Shown: positions 43,846 through 52,376, counted from the stretch's first letter. The stretch is 64,000 nt of DNA from Psychrobacillus sp042945595 (GCF_042945595.1 NZ_CP168493.1:2976001-3040000), one strand, 5' to 3'. The notes: a model not told the origin generated them from the sequence alone. Program-made: numbers and translations.

Positions 43846-44312
43846 AGAGATTAGCTGCATTTGGTGGAATAATCGTTGTTGTTTTTATATTAATTATCGT
43901 ATTAACGAACCAATCAAACAAAACAAAATTAGCGGACAACCCTTACGATAAGACCAATTTAAAACAATCTACTATTGATTTACTAAAAGATCCAAACTAC
44001 CAAAACATTATCATGCCCGATAAACTAAAGAAAAAAATTGCTAGTGGCGAACCAGTTACAGTCTACTTTTTTAGTCCAGAATGCATTCACTGTCAAGAAA
44101 TGACTCCTAGATTAACTCCACTTGCAAAGAAAAATGGGGTTGAAATTGTAAAATATAATTTACTTGAATATGAACAAGGCTGGGATGATTATTCCATAGA
44201 GGCTACACCGACACTGGTTTATTTTAAAGACGGAAAAGAAGTAGCTAGATTGTTTGGTTCTCATCCAGATGATGAAATTCAAGCTTTTTTTGATCAAGTA
44301 GTGTTAAAATAA
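43842..44312 (+). CDS. Membrane-anchored thioredoxin-like protein
   Basis: A 156-aa protein with an N-terminal membrane anchor (about 5-24) and a thioredoxin fold (about 55-155). The active site is PECIHCQEM (CxxC) and the cis-Pro loop is EATPTLVYF. It is the probable partner of the BdbC-like protein it overlaps. It could be oxidase (BdbA-like) or reductase (TlpA/ResA-like). Coupling to bdbC favours the oxidase role, as inference. Confidence 0.85.
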   Translation: MKRLAAFGGIIVVVFILIIVLTNQSNKTKLADNPYDKTNLKQSTIDLLKDPNYQNIIMPDKLKKKIASGEPVTVYFFSPECIHCQEMTPRLTPLAKKNGVEIVKYNLLEYEQGWDDYSIEATPTLVYFKDGKEVARLFGSHPDDEIQAFFDQVVLK

Positions 44313-44319
44313 TCAAAAC

Positions 44320-44348
44320 GGTCGTGTCAAAATGACATGACCTTTTTT
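44320..44348 (+). terminator. Terminator of the bdbC-thioredoxin operon
   Basis: GGTCGTGTCA pairs with TGACATGACC (one mismatch), with a three-base loop and six Ts. Confidence 0.88.
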
Positions 44349-44364
44349 AAAGGGAGAGAAAAAA

Positions 44365-45213
44365 ATGATACATACATTTCGTTATACAGTACAAGAGGAT
44401 GCACTAACAATTGATATAATTCTTCAACAAAAATGGAAGCTTGGTAAAAAACTTATCCATGATTTACGTATGCAAAAAGCAGTCAGTGATGTAAATGGTG
44501 AACTATTACAATGGAAAGCACCACTTCAAAAAGGGGATATATTAGTTTTTACATGGGAAGGCGATGCTTCGAATTATCTTTCTTCCGATCAAATACCTCT
44601 TTATGTTGCGTATGAAGATGAGTATTTACTAATCGCATCAAAACCACGTGGTGCTGCAACACATCCAAATGAAGTAGGCCAAAACCACACATTCATGAAT
44701 ACGGTTCATCATTACTTATCTAGTAAGGGACAAGCCTATGGAGAGCATGTGCATCGAATAGATGAAGGGACAAAAGGGCTAATCGTTGTGGCGAAAAATC
44801 CTATCGTTAAAGGGATGCTTGACCGCATGCTAGAAAACAAAGAAATCGTCCGCACCTATGAAGCGATTGTCGAAGGCCAAGTAAAAAATAACAATGGCAC
44901 CATTCGAGCTGCCATTGGTGTGGATCGACACCATGCAACAAGAAAAAGAGTATCTCCATCAGGTCAACTTGCAATTACCCACTATGAAGTTGTAGGAAGA
45001 AATCCTGATTTTACAAAAGTACATGCAATTCTAGAAACAGGACGTACCCATCAGATTCGTGTACATTTTGCCCATCTAGGTCATCCAATTGTTGGAGACG
45101 ACTTATACGGAGCGAAAAAATCACCAACCAAAACTTATGAACTTCACGCATTTAAAGTACAGTTTGCACATCCGATTACGGGAGAATTGATTATTGCGGA
45201 GGATAGAAGGTAG
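44365..45213 (+). CDS. yhcT: RluA-family pseudouridine synthase (YhcT-like)
   Basis: A 282-aa RNA pseudouridine synthase. The N-terminal S4-like region (about 1-75) is followed by the catalytic domain with HRIDEGTKGL, where Asp is the nucleophile and the usual HRLD...SG is slightly altered (Lys before Gly). The downstream motif is ILETGRTHQIRVHFAHLGHPI. The RNA target is not known. The ATG at 44365 follows AGGGAGAG. A repeat element (copy B) begins 7 bases after the stop. Confidence 0.88.
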   Translation: MIHTFRYTVQEDALTIDIILQQKWKLGKKLIHDLRMQKAVSDVNGELLQWKAPLQKGDILVFTWEGDASNYLSSDQIPLYVAYEDEYLLIASKPRGAATHPNEVGQNHTFMNTVHHYLSSKGQAYGEHVHRIDEGTKGLIVVAKNPIVKGMLDRMLENKEIVRTYEAIVEGQVKNNNGTIRAAIGVDRHHATRKRVSPSGQLAITHYEVVGRNPDFTKVHAILETGRTHQIRVHFAHLGHPIVGDDLYGAKKSPTKTYELHAFKVQFAHPITGELIIAEDRR

Positions 45214-45220
45214 AAAATAA

Positions 45221-45534
45221 GAAAAGCACAAGCGCCATTTAAGTGCATCTCGTCTTTACTATTTCCAGAGTGCTTTGGACGAAACAGTGGCTACACTATA
45301 TTACCAGGGGAATTTTTGTGGATTGAGAAGTGACTGCGTCACTTCTCAATCCACTTTTTTCGGTAATCTTGTGGCGGATGTTTGTTCGTCGCCTTCTTGA
45401 AATATGTAAAGACATAATGCATTTGTTTTGGTTAATGAGAGAATAAATCCATTCCTATTCTTTTAAAAGCGGACGAAGATACAATTTCGTCCGCTCAGCA
45501 CTTCTTTATCAAAAGATGCTATCTATTTTTTCAG
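45221..45534 (+). repeat. Interspersed 3'-end repeat, copy B
   Basis: The second copy of the element at 27034, starting GAAAAGCACAAGCGCC. The main hairpin (45318-45354, 17 bp perfect) is followed by a T run. Compared with copy A, two stem pairs differ on both sides (G-C to A-T and T-A to G-C) and a C-A mismatch is restored to T-A, so the structure is conserved. The rest of 45535-45781 shows no gene or clear signal. Confidence 0.9.
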
Positions 45535-45781
45535 ATCCCACCTACTTTAATTATCTACCCACTGGTTCATGCATACATTGGCCAAGAAAAGTTAAAAACA
45601 ATCAAGGTCAAGTGTTAGAAATGGCATCACTAATAGGCACCCTACTAGAATCCATCTGCACCTAGAACGTACACAAAAGTCAATTTCATATACTTTCTGT
45701 TAGGTAGAGTATCGGTAGCATTAACCAACCATCATTTGTATTATCGACAGTAAAATCTACTGTTCACTTCATAATAGTTTA

Positions 45782-46141
45782 TTATTCGGCTAGGATATAG
45801 CCAATTACTTCATTCGTATCGGGGTCAACAAGTATTACAGGAGGACCCACTACAAATTTTCCTTTATCTTCAAAAGAAACTGCTAATACGTCTTTGCCAT
45901 CATAATTCTCATCTAAGAATGCATAGTTATTACGAGCAATAATCTTCTCTACTTCCGCCGTTTTCCAGTTTACTATTGCTCTTTCAGTCCAATCATTTTC
46001 TACAAGAAAGTTCCAAGCAATCTCTCTAATATTTTCATAACTATCTGTACTATTCGTATTCCCAATTTCTTGTTTGCTCGAACAACCAACAATAAAAAAT
46101 ATGGATAGTACTGTTGCAAAAAATAATACTCTCAACTTCAA
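45782..46141 (-). CDS. Hypothetical lipoprotein
   Basis: About 119 aa from the TTG at 46141, chosen because AGGGGG lies 7 bases upstream; an earlier ATG adds a non-signal-like head. The signal peptide ends FFIVGC with Cys near 20. The mature part has EIAWNFLVENDW and closes with VILVDPDTNEVIGYIL, recalling small YpeB/PepSY-like or DUF lipoproteins of Bacillus, but I cannot name the family. It is one of a cluster of small envelope genes transcribed leftward. Confidence 0.7.
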   Translation of the reverse strand: MKLRVLFFATVLSIFFIVGCSSKQEIGNTNSTDSYENIREIAWNFLVENDWTERAIVNWKTAEVEKIIARNNYAFLDENYDGKDVLAVSFEDKGKFVVGPPVILVDPDTNEVIGYILAE

Positions 46142-46223
46142 TACCTTTCCCCCTTTTCTTATTGGTCGTTCATTATTCGATGAGGTTGTATGAAAGGATG
46201 TCATCTTTTATTAAACGAAAGAA

Positions 46224-46616
46224 TTATTCCTCTTGAACATCAAGGTTTTCATAAAATTTATCAACAATTGGAAGCATATCTGGTTCTGTATAATAGTAAT
46301 TTTTATTTACATGTGTAATCCCAAATTGGAAAGTTTGTTCATCATCTTGGAAAAGAGTAATTGAATAACGCCATCCCTCTCTTTGTTCTTGATTTTCTTC
46401 TGGAATAAAGTTTATATCTTTTATTTCACTTAAAAATTCCTGTATTATCACTTTATCTATCATTATTTTTTTATATCCCGTACTCCCATCTACTATGACT
46501 ATTTTTGTTACATCATCAAGATCTTTCTCATAAAATTCGGGAAGTGTTTCTGTTTTCAAGGCACAACCAACCAAAGTGAACATTATAAAAAAAATTAAAC
46601 TGAGTAATACTCTCAC
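46224..46616 (-). CDS. Hypothetical lipoprotein
   Basis: About 130 aa from the GTG at 46616, which has GGGGG 5 bases upstream (the ATG at 46628 overlaps that site). The signal peptide ends TLVGC. The mature part is a small alpha/beta domain of about 100 residues with IVIVDGSTGYKKIMI and WRYSITLFQDDEQTFQFGI. I do not recognise the family. It shares start style (purine run, non-ATG start) and direction with the next lipoprotein. Confidence 0.68.
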   Translation of the reverse strand: MRVLLSLIFFIMFTLVGCALKTETLPEFYEKDLDDVTKIVIVDGSTGYKKIMIDKVIIQEFLSEIKDINFIPEENQEQREGWRYSITLFQDDEQTFQFGITHVNKNYYYTEPDMLPIVDKFYENLDVQEE

Positions 46617-46677
46617 ATTTTCCCCCATTATAATCAGTTGTTGCGAATTACTCTACCTACTATTTTAGACTCGCCAC

Positions 46678-46911
46678 TCAAATTGATTTTTTCTTTCGTT
46701 TAAATATGCCAAAAGGAATTAAATAGATTAAATAAATGAGTGCTCCTGTTACTAGAATTGCTATCACTCTATTTAGCGTGTTCGGTTTTCCTAGAGTTAT
46801 TTCAAGTAAATGGTCATAAGTAGGTATCCCTAGCCATATTAGTATTCCATTCATTATTGGAACACCAACTACAATTCCTAATATGAAAAGTAGATTGTAT
46901 TTCTTCTTCAA
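46678..46911 (-). CDS. Small two-helix membrane protein
   Basis: 77 aa from the TTG at 46911, 9 bases after AAGGAG (upstream ATG codons overlap that site). Two hydrophobic helices (about 5-25 and 43-68) and a basic tail IFKRKKKSI. Family not recognised. It precedes a lipoprotein gene in the same direction. The stretch 46912-47251 upstream holds only the terminator of the DUF4179 gene. Confidence 0.6.
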   Translation of the reverse strand: MKKKYNLLFILGIVVGVPIMNGILIWLGIPTYDHLLEITLGKPNTLNRVIAILVTGALIYLIYLIPFGIFKRKKKSI

Positions 46912-47155
46912 TAGCTCCATCTCCTTTTTATACACAATAGCGCTGACTCATTTCTCCATATGGAAATAACATCTAAATAGCTCTTCAAATCCCAGAAGTC
47001 TTCTCTCATATATTCTATAAGTATGAAAATTATTCCTTTTTCAAAAAATAACTTGTACTATTCCATTCTTTAAAAAAACTCATTTAATTTACTGTTCTAA
47101 TTAATTCTTCATACATCAAAATTACAGTTTCTTGACAGTTAAACAAACGGTAATA

Positions 47156-47186
47156 CAAAGCGTCTCTGCTAATAGCAGAAACGCCA
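47156..47186 (-). terminator. Terminator of the sigma-DUF4179 operon
   Basis: GCGTCTCTGC pairs with GCAGAAACGC (47160-47169 with 47175-47184) with one mismatch. The T tract on the minus strand is short. Confidence 0.65.
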
Positions 47187-47251
47187 ATATTAAATCTATA
47201 TTATCTATAAAGATACAGTTTCATTTACAAATTCATACTTTACACTAGGTA

Positions 47252-48574
47252 TTAAAAATCTATTTTTGTACCGTCAATATCAAGTGACTCAATCTTTGAA
47301 ATATCTAAAGGTAAAGAAGGTATGAATTTTACCTTTACCTTTTTATTTTCACTAAAAATAAAGAAAGAATCCAATATTTTAACGCTTCCGTCGTTCATTT
47401 TTGCAATTACTTCTATTTGACTTGAATTATTTATTTCGCCATTTCCGTCTATAGTAACTCCTAATGGCGAAATAGAAATACGATTTGCTTTCCACGTTCC
47501 AAAATCCTTATTAAAGACCACATGTTTTTCTTCATCAACAGACTGCACTTTAAATGTAGTGTTCCAGTTGCCTACTGTGTAATTGCCATTAGATACAAAA
47601 TGCCCAAGTAGTGTTTGCTCATTTAGATTCACATGATCTATATCAAAGATAAAATCAGTATACTCATTGCCATATGTTGCATTACCTAACTCATCAATTC
47701 CAAAAGAAATACTAGAGGAGTTAGTTTTATTTCCAGAGTTATCGATAAAATAGAAGTATCCATGACTATCCATATCATCTCCTGTCCATTTTACTTGTAC
47801 ATGTAGACGATTATCGATAAACCCTATATTGGATACATGAAAAAACTCGATTTTCGGAAGAAAGAGTGTCATCTTATCTGGTTTTAAAATTTGTATTGTT
47901 TCTTGTTCTATTAATTCATCCATTAACTTCCCACCCACGCCTGATATGTGGGTCATATCTAATCGCATCGTTTCGGGTATTTTGTTTTTTATCTCTACAA
48001 GATTTGCAGGTACCTTCACTTCATCAAATATTTGTTTATGACTTAGAAAGGAATCGATATGAAAATTTACTTTTTTATCGTTAAGGTTATTACTTCCATT
48101 TCCTTGAATTCGTAAGGTGGCTGTTCCAGTAAGTTCATCGTAATCTACAATTTGGCTGTTAAACATATGAGCTCCTGTAAATGAATAATCATAGAGATCA
48201 AGAGTTTCGTCGATTCTATTTCCAGTCAAATCTTTCATGGTAACGTAAATGACTGCCATTTCATCGTCATTCATAGCAGCGACTACTTCCATTCTTATAC
48301 CAGCATCTTCACTTGTATTTTCAATAGGGTGAAGCAATAATGCTATTTTTGGACTCACAATAGATATTAGGTTATTGAAACTTGGTATCGAAGCTGCACC
48401 TACTCCGACTGAAAAGACAAGAAATATTGATGCTACAAGTGGAATAATAATGGCTTTTTTATATTTTCTTTTTGGTAGCTCATATTTTGCTATTTTTATA
48501 CCGAGCTTTGAACGTTCGCGTAATTCTTTAGGGATTTCAATTCTATCTAATTCTTGCTGTATTTTGTTATTCAT
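47252..48574 (-). CDS. DUF4179-domain membrane protein, likely sigma regulator
   Basis: A 440-aa protein with a basic cytoplasmic head, one membrane helix (about 43-64) and a large extracellular beta-rich part. The section after the helix (NLISIVSPKIALLLHPIENT ... VAAMNDDEMAVIYVTMKDL) is typical of DUF4179. Such proteins follow ECF sigma genes and are believed to hold them inactive. Its start overlaps the sigma stop by 8 bases, so production is coupled. Signal unknown. Confidence 0.82.
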   Translation of the reverse strand: MNNKIQQELDRIEIPKELRERSKLGIKIAKYELPKRKYKKAIIIPLVASIFLVFSVGVGAASIPSFNNLISIVSPKIALLLHPIENTSEDAGIRMEVVAAMNDDEMAVIYVTMKDLTGNRIDETLDLYDYSFTGAHMFNSQIVDYDELTGTATLRIQGNGSNNLNDKKVNFHIDSFLSHKQIFDEVKVPANLVEIKNKIPETMRLDMTHISGVGGKLMDELIEQETIQILKPDKMTLFLPKIEFFHVSNIGFIDNRLHVQVKWTGDDMDSHGYFYFIDNSGNKTNSSSISFGIDELGNATYGNEYTDFIFDIDHVNLNEQTLLGHFVSNGNYTVGNWNTTFKVQSVDEEKHVVFNKDFGTWKANRISISPLGVTIDGNGEINNSSQIEVIAKMNDGSVKILDSFFIFSENKKVKVKFIPSLPLDISKIESLDIDGTKIDF

Positions 48575-49085
48575 AAATACCAGCCCCCTTAGCTTGTATA
48601 CGAAGTTTATCTAATGAACGATACAATATTGATTTGGATGTTCCTAATGGAATATTTAGCATATCCGCTATTTCTTTAAATGAATAACCCTCATAGAATT
48701 TTAAAATGACAATACTTTTTTCATCTTCATTTAATTCATCTAACAATTGATGTAGGAATAGTGAAAGGGGAATATCTTCAACATTTGAAGCTATATAACC
48801 TTCATAATCTGGTTTTAGTTGAACTACATTTTTATTTTTTCTTAAACAATCAATAGCACAACTAATGGCAATTTTGATCAACCATGTCTTAAAAAACTCT
48901 GGTTTTTGTAATGTATGTATTTTTTTAAACGAACGATATGCTACTTCCTGAACAATATCTAATGCATCTTCTTTATTTTTAACATATACATAAGCCATTC
49001 GATAGATATCCTGTTCATATTTTAGGAAGAGCTTTAAAAAGGCTTTATCATCACCTTTTTGAGCTTTTTTTACTAGTCTATTAAT
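48567..49085 (-). CDS. ECF-type sigma factor, probable ATT start
   Basis: A 172-aa sigma factor. An ATG at 48998 would give only 143 aa and cut off region 2.1. In-frame sequence continues upstream with NRLVKKAQKGDDKAFLKLFL, exactly the expected N-terminus, but no ATG, GTG or TTG occurs before the stop. The best start is ATT at 49085, with GAGGG 9 bases upstream. Region 2 (ALDIVQEVAYRSFK, TWLIKIAISCAIDCLRK) and region 4 (LNEDEKSIVILKFYEGYSFK, NIPLGTSKSILYRSL) are complete. It is coupled to the DUF4179 gene. Confidence 0.8.
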   Translation of the reverse strand: MNRLVKKAQKGDDKAFLKLFLKYEQDIYRMAYVYVKNKEDALDIVQEVAYRSFKKIHTLQKPEFFKTWLIKIAISCAIDCLRKNKNVVQLKPDYEGYIASNVEDIPLSLFLHQLLDELNEDEKSIVILKFYEGYSFKEIADMLNIPLGTSKSILYRSLDKLRIQAKGAGIYE

Positions 49086-49173
49086 TAAAATACACCCTCT
49101 TTCCTTTTTGCCTTACACCCATTAGACAAAATTGTTCAGTATTTGGCTTAAATTTTATAAAAATTTCTTAACA

Positions 49174-49201
49174 ACAAAAAACAGGGAAATCCCCTGTTTT
49201 T
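49174..49201 (-). terminator. Terminator after the Nudix gene
   Basis: AAAACAGGG/CCCTGTTTT (49178-49186 with 49192-49200) with a T run on the minus strand. Confidence 0.85.
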
Positions 49202-49267
49202 AATAACAACACTATTGAATTAATCTTGCCACTCTGTAAAAAACATTTCCACATTTTGTAGACAAGT

Positions 49268-49746
49268 TTATTTATTTACTTGAACTTCTTTTGAATAATG
49301 TTTAGCCAAAAATTCATCTAAAATAACTTTATGGCTTTTAACAATATTCTTTGGCAATTCATTTGGGTAAAAGAACTCAAATTTTATTGATTCAGACTCA
49401 TCAATGTTTAATTCTCCTTCGAAACCATCCGTATAATAAGCAACTGTAACTATATAAAATTCATCGCCATTTTCTGCTTTTATGTAGTTCTGAGGTCCAG
49501 AATAAACATTTATTAAGCTTAGTTTATCAACTTGTAAACCAGTCTCTTCAAATATTTCCCTTCTGGCAACATCTTCGGTAGATTCTCCTAATTCCATTAA
49601 CCCTCCAGTAATTCCCCAATAACCATTTGGAAACTTTCGTTGTTGCAGTAATAACCTTCCCATTTCATCGATAATAACAGTAACAGCACCTACAATATTA
49701 AATGTCTATGACCAACTATTTGCCTTAATCCTTCTATGTATCCCAT
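49268..49746 (-). pseudogene. Nudix hydrolase with a one-base frameshift
   Basis: The gene starts at the ATG at 49746 (AAGGGGAG 8 bases upstream) and encodes MGYIEGLRQIVGHRHLIL before a TAG near 49690. The remaining protein (GAVTVIIDEMGRLLLQQRKF and an intact Nudix box GGLMELGESTEDVARREIFE) continues in another frame. Restoring one missing base (expected GTA after the TTG codon at about 49692) joins both parts into a normal ~158-aa enzyme. It is either a recent inactivation or a sequencing error. The downstream ORF alone (49268-49663) has no ribosome site. Confidence 0.78.
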
Positions 49747-49870
49747 AATTTTCGCTCCCCTTAGACTACATTTTTTTAAAATGATGCTATCCTGCAAGTT
49801 GGAACAATTAGAAGCTGTTGATTCATCATTGCTCTTTCCCTCTTGTTTAAGAAAGTTGTAGATGAAAAAT

Positions 49871-50341
49871 CTAATTTCTGTTTGAATCATCAATTTCTGA
49901 GTTTAATGTACTCTCCCACCAAACATCTTTATTTCCTTCTAAATAGTTTTTTATTAGAGCACTAAATGGGTATGGCTGTAAGTTTTTAAAATCCAATTCA
50001 TCTCCATTACACCAGAAAAACTTTAGATGAGGTTCGTTTGATTTTGGATTATTACTTGTATTTAATTGGTCGCTTTTAATTTCAAAAACTTGGTTTATTT
50101 CGCAGTTTAATATACCTTTTTTCTCCCACTTATGTTCTACTAGTCCAAGAAAACTTACCACCTCACATTCAATACCCAGTTCTTCTTCGATCTCTCTCAT
50201 CAGTGCATCTTTTGCACTTTCACCAAATTCAATATGTTCACCTGGCAAAAATGTATTTGTATGTCCTATTGCTTGTGCAAGTAATACTTTATTTTTTTGA
50301 GTAAAGACCGCTCTTGCTAAATGGTGAAACTGATTTGGCAT
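49871..50341 (-). CDS. Nudix hydrolase
   Basis: A 156-aa protein. The Nudix box is PGEHIEFGESAKDALMREIEEELGI: the REIEEELGI catalytic half is standard, but the first conserved Gly of the usual GGH is replaced by Glu. It hydrolyses a nucleoside-diphosphate-linked compound; the substrate cannot be told. The ATG at 50341 follows AGGAGAG. It lies just upstream of the frameshifted Nudix gene in the same direction, so two different Nudix genes are neighbours here. Confidence 0.85.
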   Translation of the reverse strand: MPNQFHHLARAVFTQKNKVLLAQAIGHTNTFLPGEHIEFGESAKDALMREIEEELGIECEVVSFLGLVEHKWEKKGILNCEINQVFEIKSDQLNTSNNPKSNEPHLKFFWCNGDELDFKNLQPYPFSALIKNYLEGNKDVWWESTLNSEIDDSNRN

Positions 50342-50420
50342 GGATTTCTCTCCTATTAACAGGATTTATTTCAATCTTCTTTTCTACCTATTCTGCCAAT
50401 CAGTTAAAAAGGTCCTTGGA

Positions 50421-50735
50421 TTAACCACATTCATATTTTTTCCATTTTTTATAACTGTTCGCTAGTTGTAAAAAGGTAAGAAACAAAGTAACCATTAATA
50501 AAGTTAGATTCCACATAATATTTAGTTCTCCATAAAGATATATAACAATAAGTCCAACAAGAATTAAAGGAAAAGTCCATAGCGTTCGAATCATCTTTCT
50601 TCTATAACTCAACCTAATATAAGGAAATATAAATCCCTTATCCAACTTTTCTTTGTCTTTGTAAATAACCAGTAATACCGCTTTAACAATCAAGCTAATA
50701 ACCATAAAAACGATGAAATAAAGCAATATTGTCAT
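50421..50735 (-). CDS. Small membrane protein
   Basis: A 104-aa protein with three hydrophobic segments (about 3-24, 52-70, 73-92) and a basic loop between the first two (YRRKMIRT). It ends with a charged, cytoplasm-like tail (KKWKKYECG). The ATG at 50735 follows GAGGT at 8 bases. Family not recognised. It is in a run of small leftward envelope genes. Confidence 0.65.
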   Translation of the reverse strand: MTILLYFIVFMVISLIVKAVLLVIYKDKEKLDKGFIFPYIRLSYRRKMIRTLWTFPLILVGLIVIYLYGELNIMWNLTLLMVTLFLTFLQLANSYKKWKKYECG

Positions 50736-50806
50736 ACTTCTCTACCTCACTTTCTCCATGGAGGAAGGTAACTTATTAGCAATAAATAAAAAACTCAGTA
50801 AAATGC

Positions 50807-51334
50807 TTATATTTCTTCTTCACTTAAAATTAAAGTCGCAAATGCAAAATCGCTCTTGTAAATTTTTGACCTTATTAAAATACAATGAGCTAATTGATGG
50901 TCAATTGCATAATCGGCATATACTTTTGCATTGTGTGATGGTTCAAAAGTGAAGATAGCCATGCCTTTTTCCATTACTTTTACTAAAGTTGGAGTCATTT
51001 CATATTCAGAAATAATATTTCCTTTTCCATCTAATAGGTAATCATAAATTTCGTATTTCTTCGTACTAAAATTTTGAGCCTGTATTTGAATTTGTTCACC
51101 ATAAATAACGCTTGGCAGTTCATCAAATCGCTTACCAATCATGAAATATTGAATTTTCTTCTCGATTTGAGCTTCATCCTCGTTATATCGATCACCATAA
51201 TAAATTGATGTTAATTGTACAGAACCGCTTGAAAATTGAATAGCAGGTTCCTCGTTATCTTTTTGGCATGCACCTAACAAGACCAAACTAATGATAAAAC
51301 ACAAAAACATCATAAATCTTTTTTTCATTTTCAT
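50807..51334 (-). CDS. Hypothetical lipoprotein
   Basis: A 175-aa protein whose signal peptide ends VLLGAC with the lipid Cys near 23. The mature region looks beta-rich (SSGSVQLTSIYYGDRYNEDE, YEIYDYLLDGKGNIISEYEM) and may be one sandwich domain. Two nearby Met codons can serve as start after the G-rich site; 51334 is kept. Family not recognised. It is 13 bases after a small membrane gene and probably co-transcribed with it. Confidence 0.7.
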   Translation of the reverse strand: MKMKKRFMMFLCFIISLVLLGACQKDNEEPAIQFSSGSVQLTSIYYGDRYNEDEAQIEKKIQYFMIGKRFDELPSVIYGEQIQIQAQNFSTKKYEIYDYLLDGKGNIISEYEMTPTLVKVMEKGMAIFTFEPSHNAKVYADYAIDHQLAHCILIRSKIYKSDFAFATLILSEEEI

Positions 51335-51347
51335 AAATGATTTCCCC

Positions 51348-51623
51348 CTATTTTATTGAAATTGAAAAGATGATATAAACCACTCCTACTCCCATCTCCG
51401 TTAGAATAACCTTGCGACTTTGTTTATGAAAGTAACTTTCGATTCCATCCATAACAGAGAAGACACCTGCTATTACAAAGACATATTTCAGAAAGTATAT
51501 ATTTAAATCATTGAATAATGTCATTATCAAAAAGGTAAACATTGCAATAAGCATTAACGCTCTTAGAATAACAATAGGCTTTGCACTCTTTTTTCTCGTA
51601 AATTTTTCAAAAAATAATCCCAT
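51348..51623 (-). CDS. Small membrane protein, possibly DUF4181-like
   Basis: A 91-aa protein with about three hydrophobic segments (18-38, 42-60, 73-90). The order helix, short loop, IESYFHKQSRK, final helix loosely recalls DUF4181 proteins of Bacillus; this is only a resemblance. The ATG at 51623 follows GAGGT by 7 bases. It is the first gene of a two-gene unit with the lipoprotein at 50807. Confidence 0.6.
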   Translation of the reverse strand: MGLFFEKFTRKKSAKPIVILRALMLIAMFTFLIMTLFNDLNIYFLKYVFVIAGVFSVMDGIESYFHKQSRKVILTEMGVGVVYIIFSISIK

Positions 51624-51767
51624 AATTTTAACCTCATTTAAACTGTTATTTTTTAATTAATAAACTGGACAAGCCAAACAGTTCACTATAATACGTTTGT
51701 ATTAAATGGAAAGTTTCACATTTGGTAAATATTTCTGAATACAAAAAAAATAAAAAATGAAAAATAA

Positions 51768-51821
51768 AAAACACTATAGCTTTGCATTCTCTTAATTGGA
51801 GAAAGCATGCCATAGTGTTTC
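51768..51821 (-). terminator. Long hairpin terminator at the far end of the aldo/keto reductase 3' region
   Basis: AACACTAT...GAGA arms form a ~22-bp imperfect stem with an AATT-containing loop. A T run follows on the minus strand. Nothing but repeats lies between it and the reductase stop at 52409, so that gene's transcript probably runs through the 34-bp array to this point. Confidence 0.7.
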
Positions 51822-51887
51822 TACTTAAAATATACGTATTGTTAGATGTAATGTTTGAATTTAAAACATTTAAATTCATTGTAGTGA

Positions 51888-51990
51888 AAGGCGGCGACTC
51901 CAGCGGGATGAGTGAGACAGATGGGACATCGCAAACGACGCGAATGCGGCGCCCCCGCAGAAAGCGTCCGGCTGTAACGGAAATCAATAG
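51888..51990. repeat. Bacillales GCGACTCC...CGGAAATCAA interspersed repeat
   Basis: A GC-rich block beginning GGCGGCGACTCCAGCGGGA and ending GAAAGCGTCCGGCTGTAACGGAAATCAA. I recognise this layout from many Bacillus and Lysinibacillus genomes, where it is dispersed between genes. A diverged relative is at 27430. Function unknown. Confidence 0.75.
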
Positions 51991-52006
51991 TATAGGTTAA
52001 CAGAGC

Positions 52007-52041
52007 TAAAATTTAAAACTAAAGTTATCTGGGTCTGCTCC
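52007..52041. repeat. 35-bp direct duplication of the aldo/keto reductase 3' end
   Basis: Identical to 52410-52444, which encodes the last residues and stop region of the reductase (GADPDNFSFKF). The copy sits on the far side of the 34-bp array, so the array is bracketed by two copies of the gene end. TGCTCC is shared by the gene and the array unit at the junction. Confidence 0.95.
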
Positions 52042-52376
52042 TGCGCAAGCTCGTCGCATAAAAGGCATGTGCTCCTGCGCAAGCTCGTCGCATAAAAGGC
52101 ATGTGCTCCTGCGCAAGCTCGTCGCATAAAAGGCATGTGCTCCTGCGCAAGCTCGTCGCATAAAAGGCATGTGCTCCTGCGCAAGCTCGTCGCATAAAAG
52201 GCATGTGCTCCTGCGCAAGCTCGTCGCATAAAAGGCATGTGCTCCTGCGCAAGCTCGTCGCATAAAAGGCATGTGCTCCTGCGCAAGCTCGTCGCATGAA
52301 AGGCGTGTGTTCCTGCGCAAGCTCGTCGCATGAAAGGCGTGTGCTCCTGCGCAAGCTCGTCGCATGAAAGAGGATT
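52037..52376 (-). repeat. 34-bp tandem array, 10 units
   Basis: Units start at 52037, 52071, 52105, 52139, 52173, 52207, 52241, 52275, 52309 and 52343, an exact 34-bp step. The first seven are identical; the last three vary (CATGAAAGGCGTGT instead of CATAAAAGGCATGT). Each begins GCTCCTGCGCAAGCTCGTCG. The reverse complement of that block, with 3 more bases, is found in the repeat behind yhaA. There are no unique spacers. It is open in all three minus-strand frames because it lacks stops and 34 is not a multiple of 3; none is a likely gene. Confidence 0.96.

Noticed and set aside
51646..51987. 113-aa minus-strand frame
   Set aside because: It crosses a terminator hairpin and an interspersed repeat, and has no ribosome site.
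52037..52376. CRISPR-like array
   Set aside because: The 34-bp units join without unique spacers, no cas genes are near, and the core is part of a dispersed repeat.
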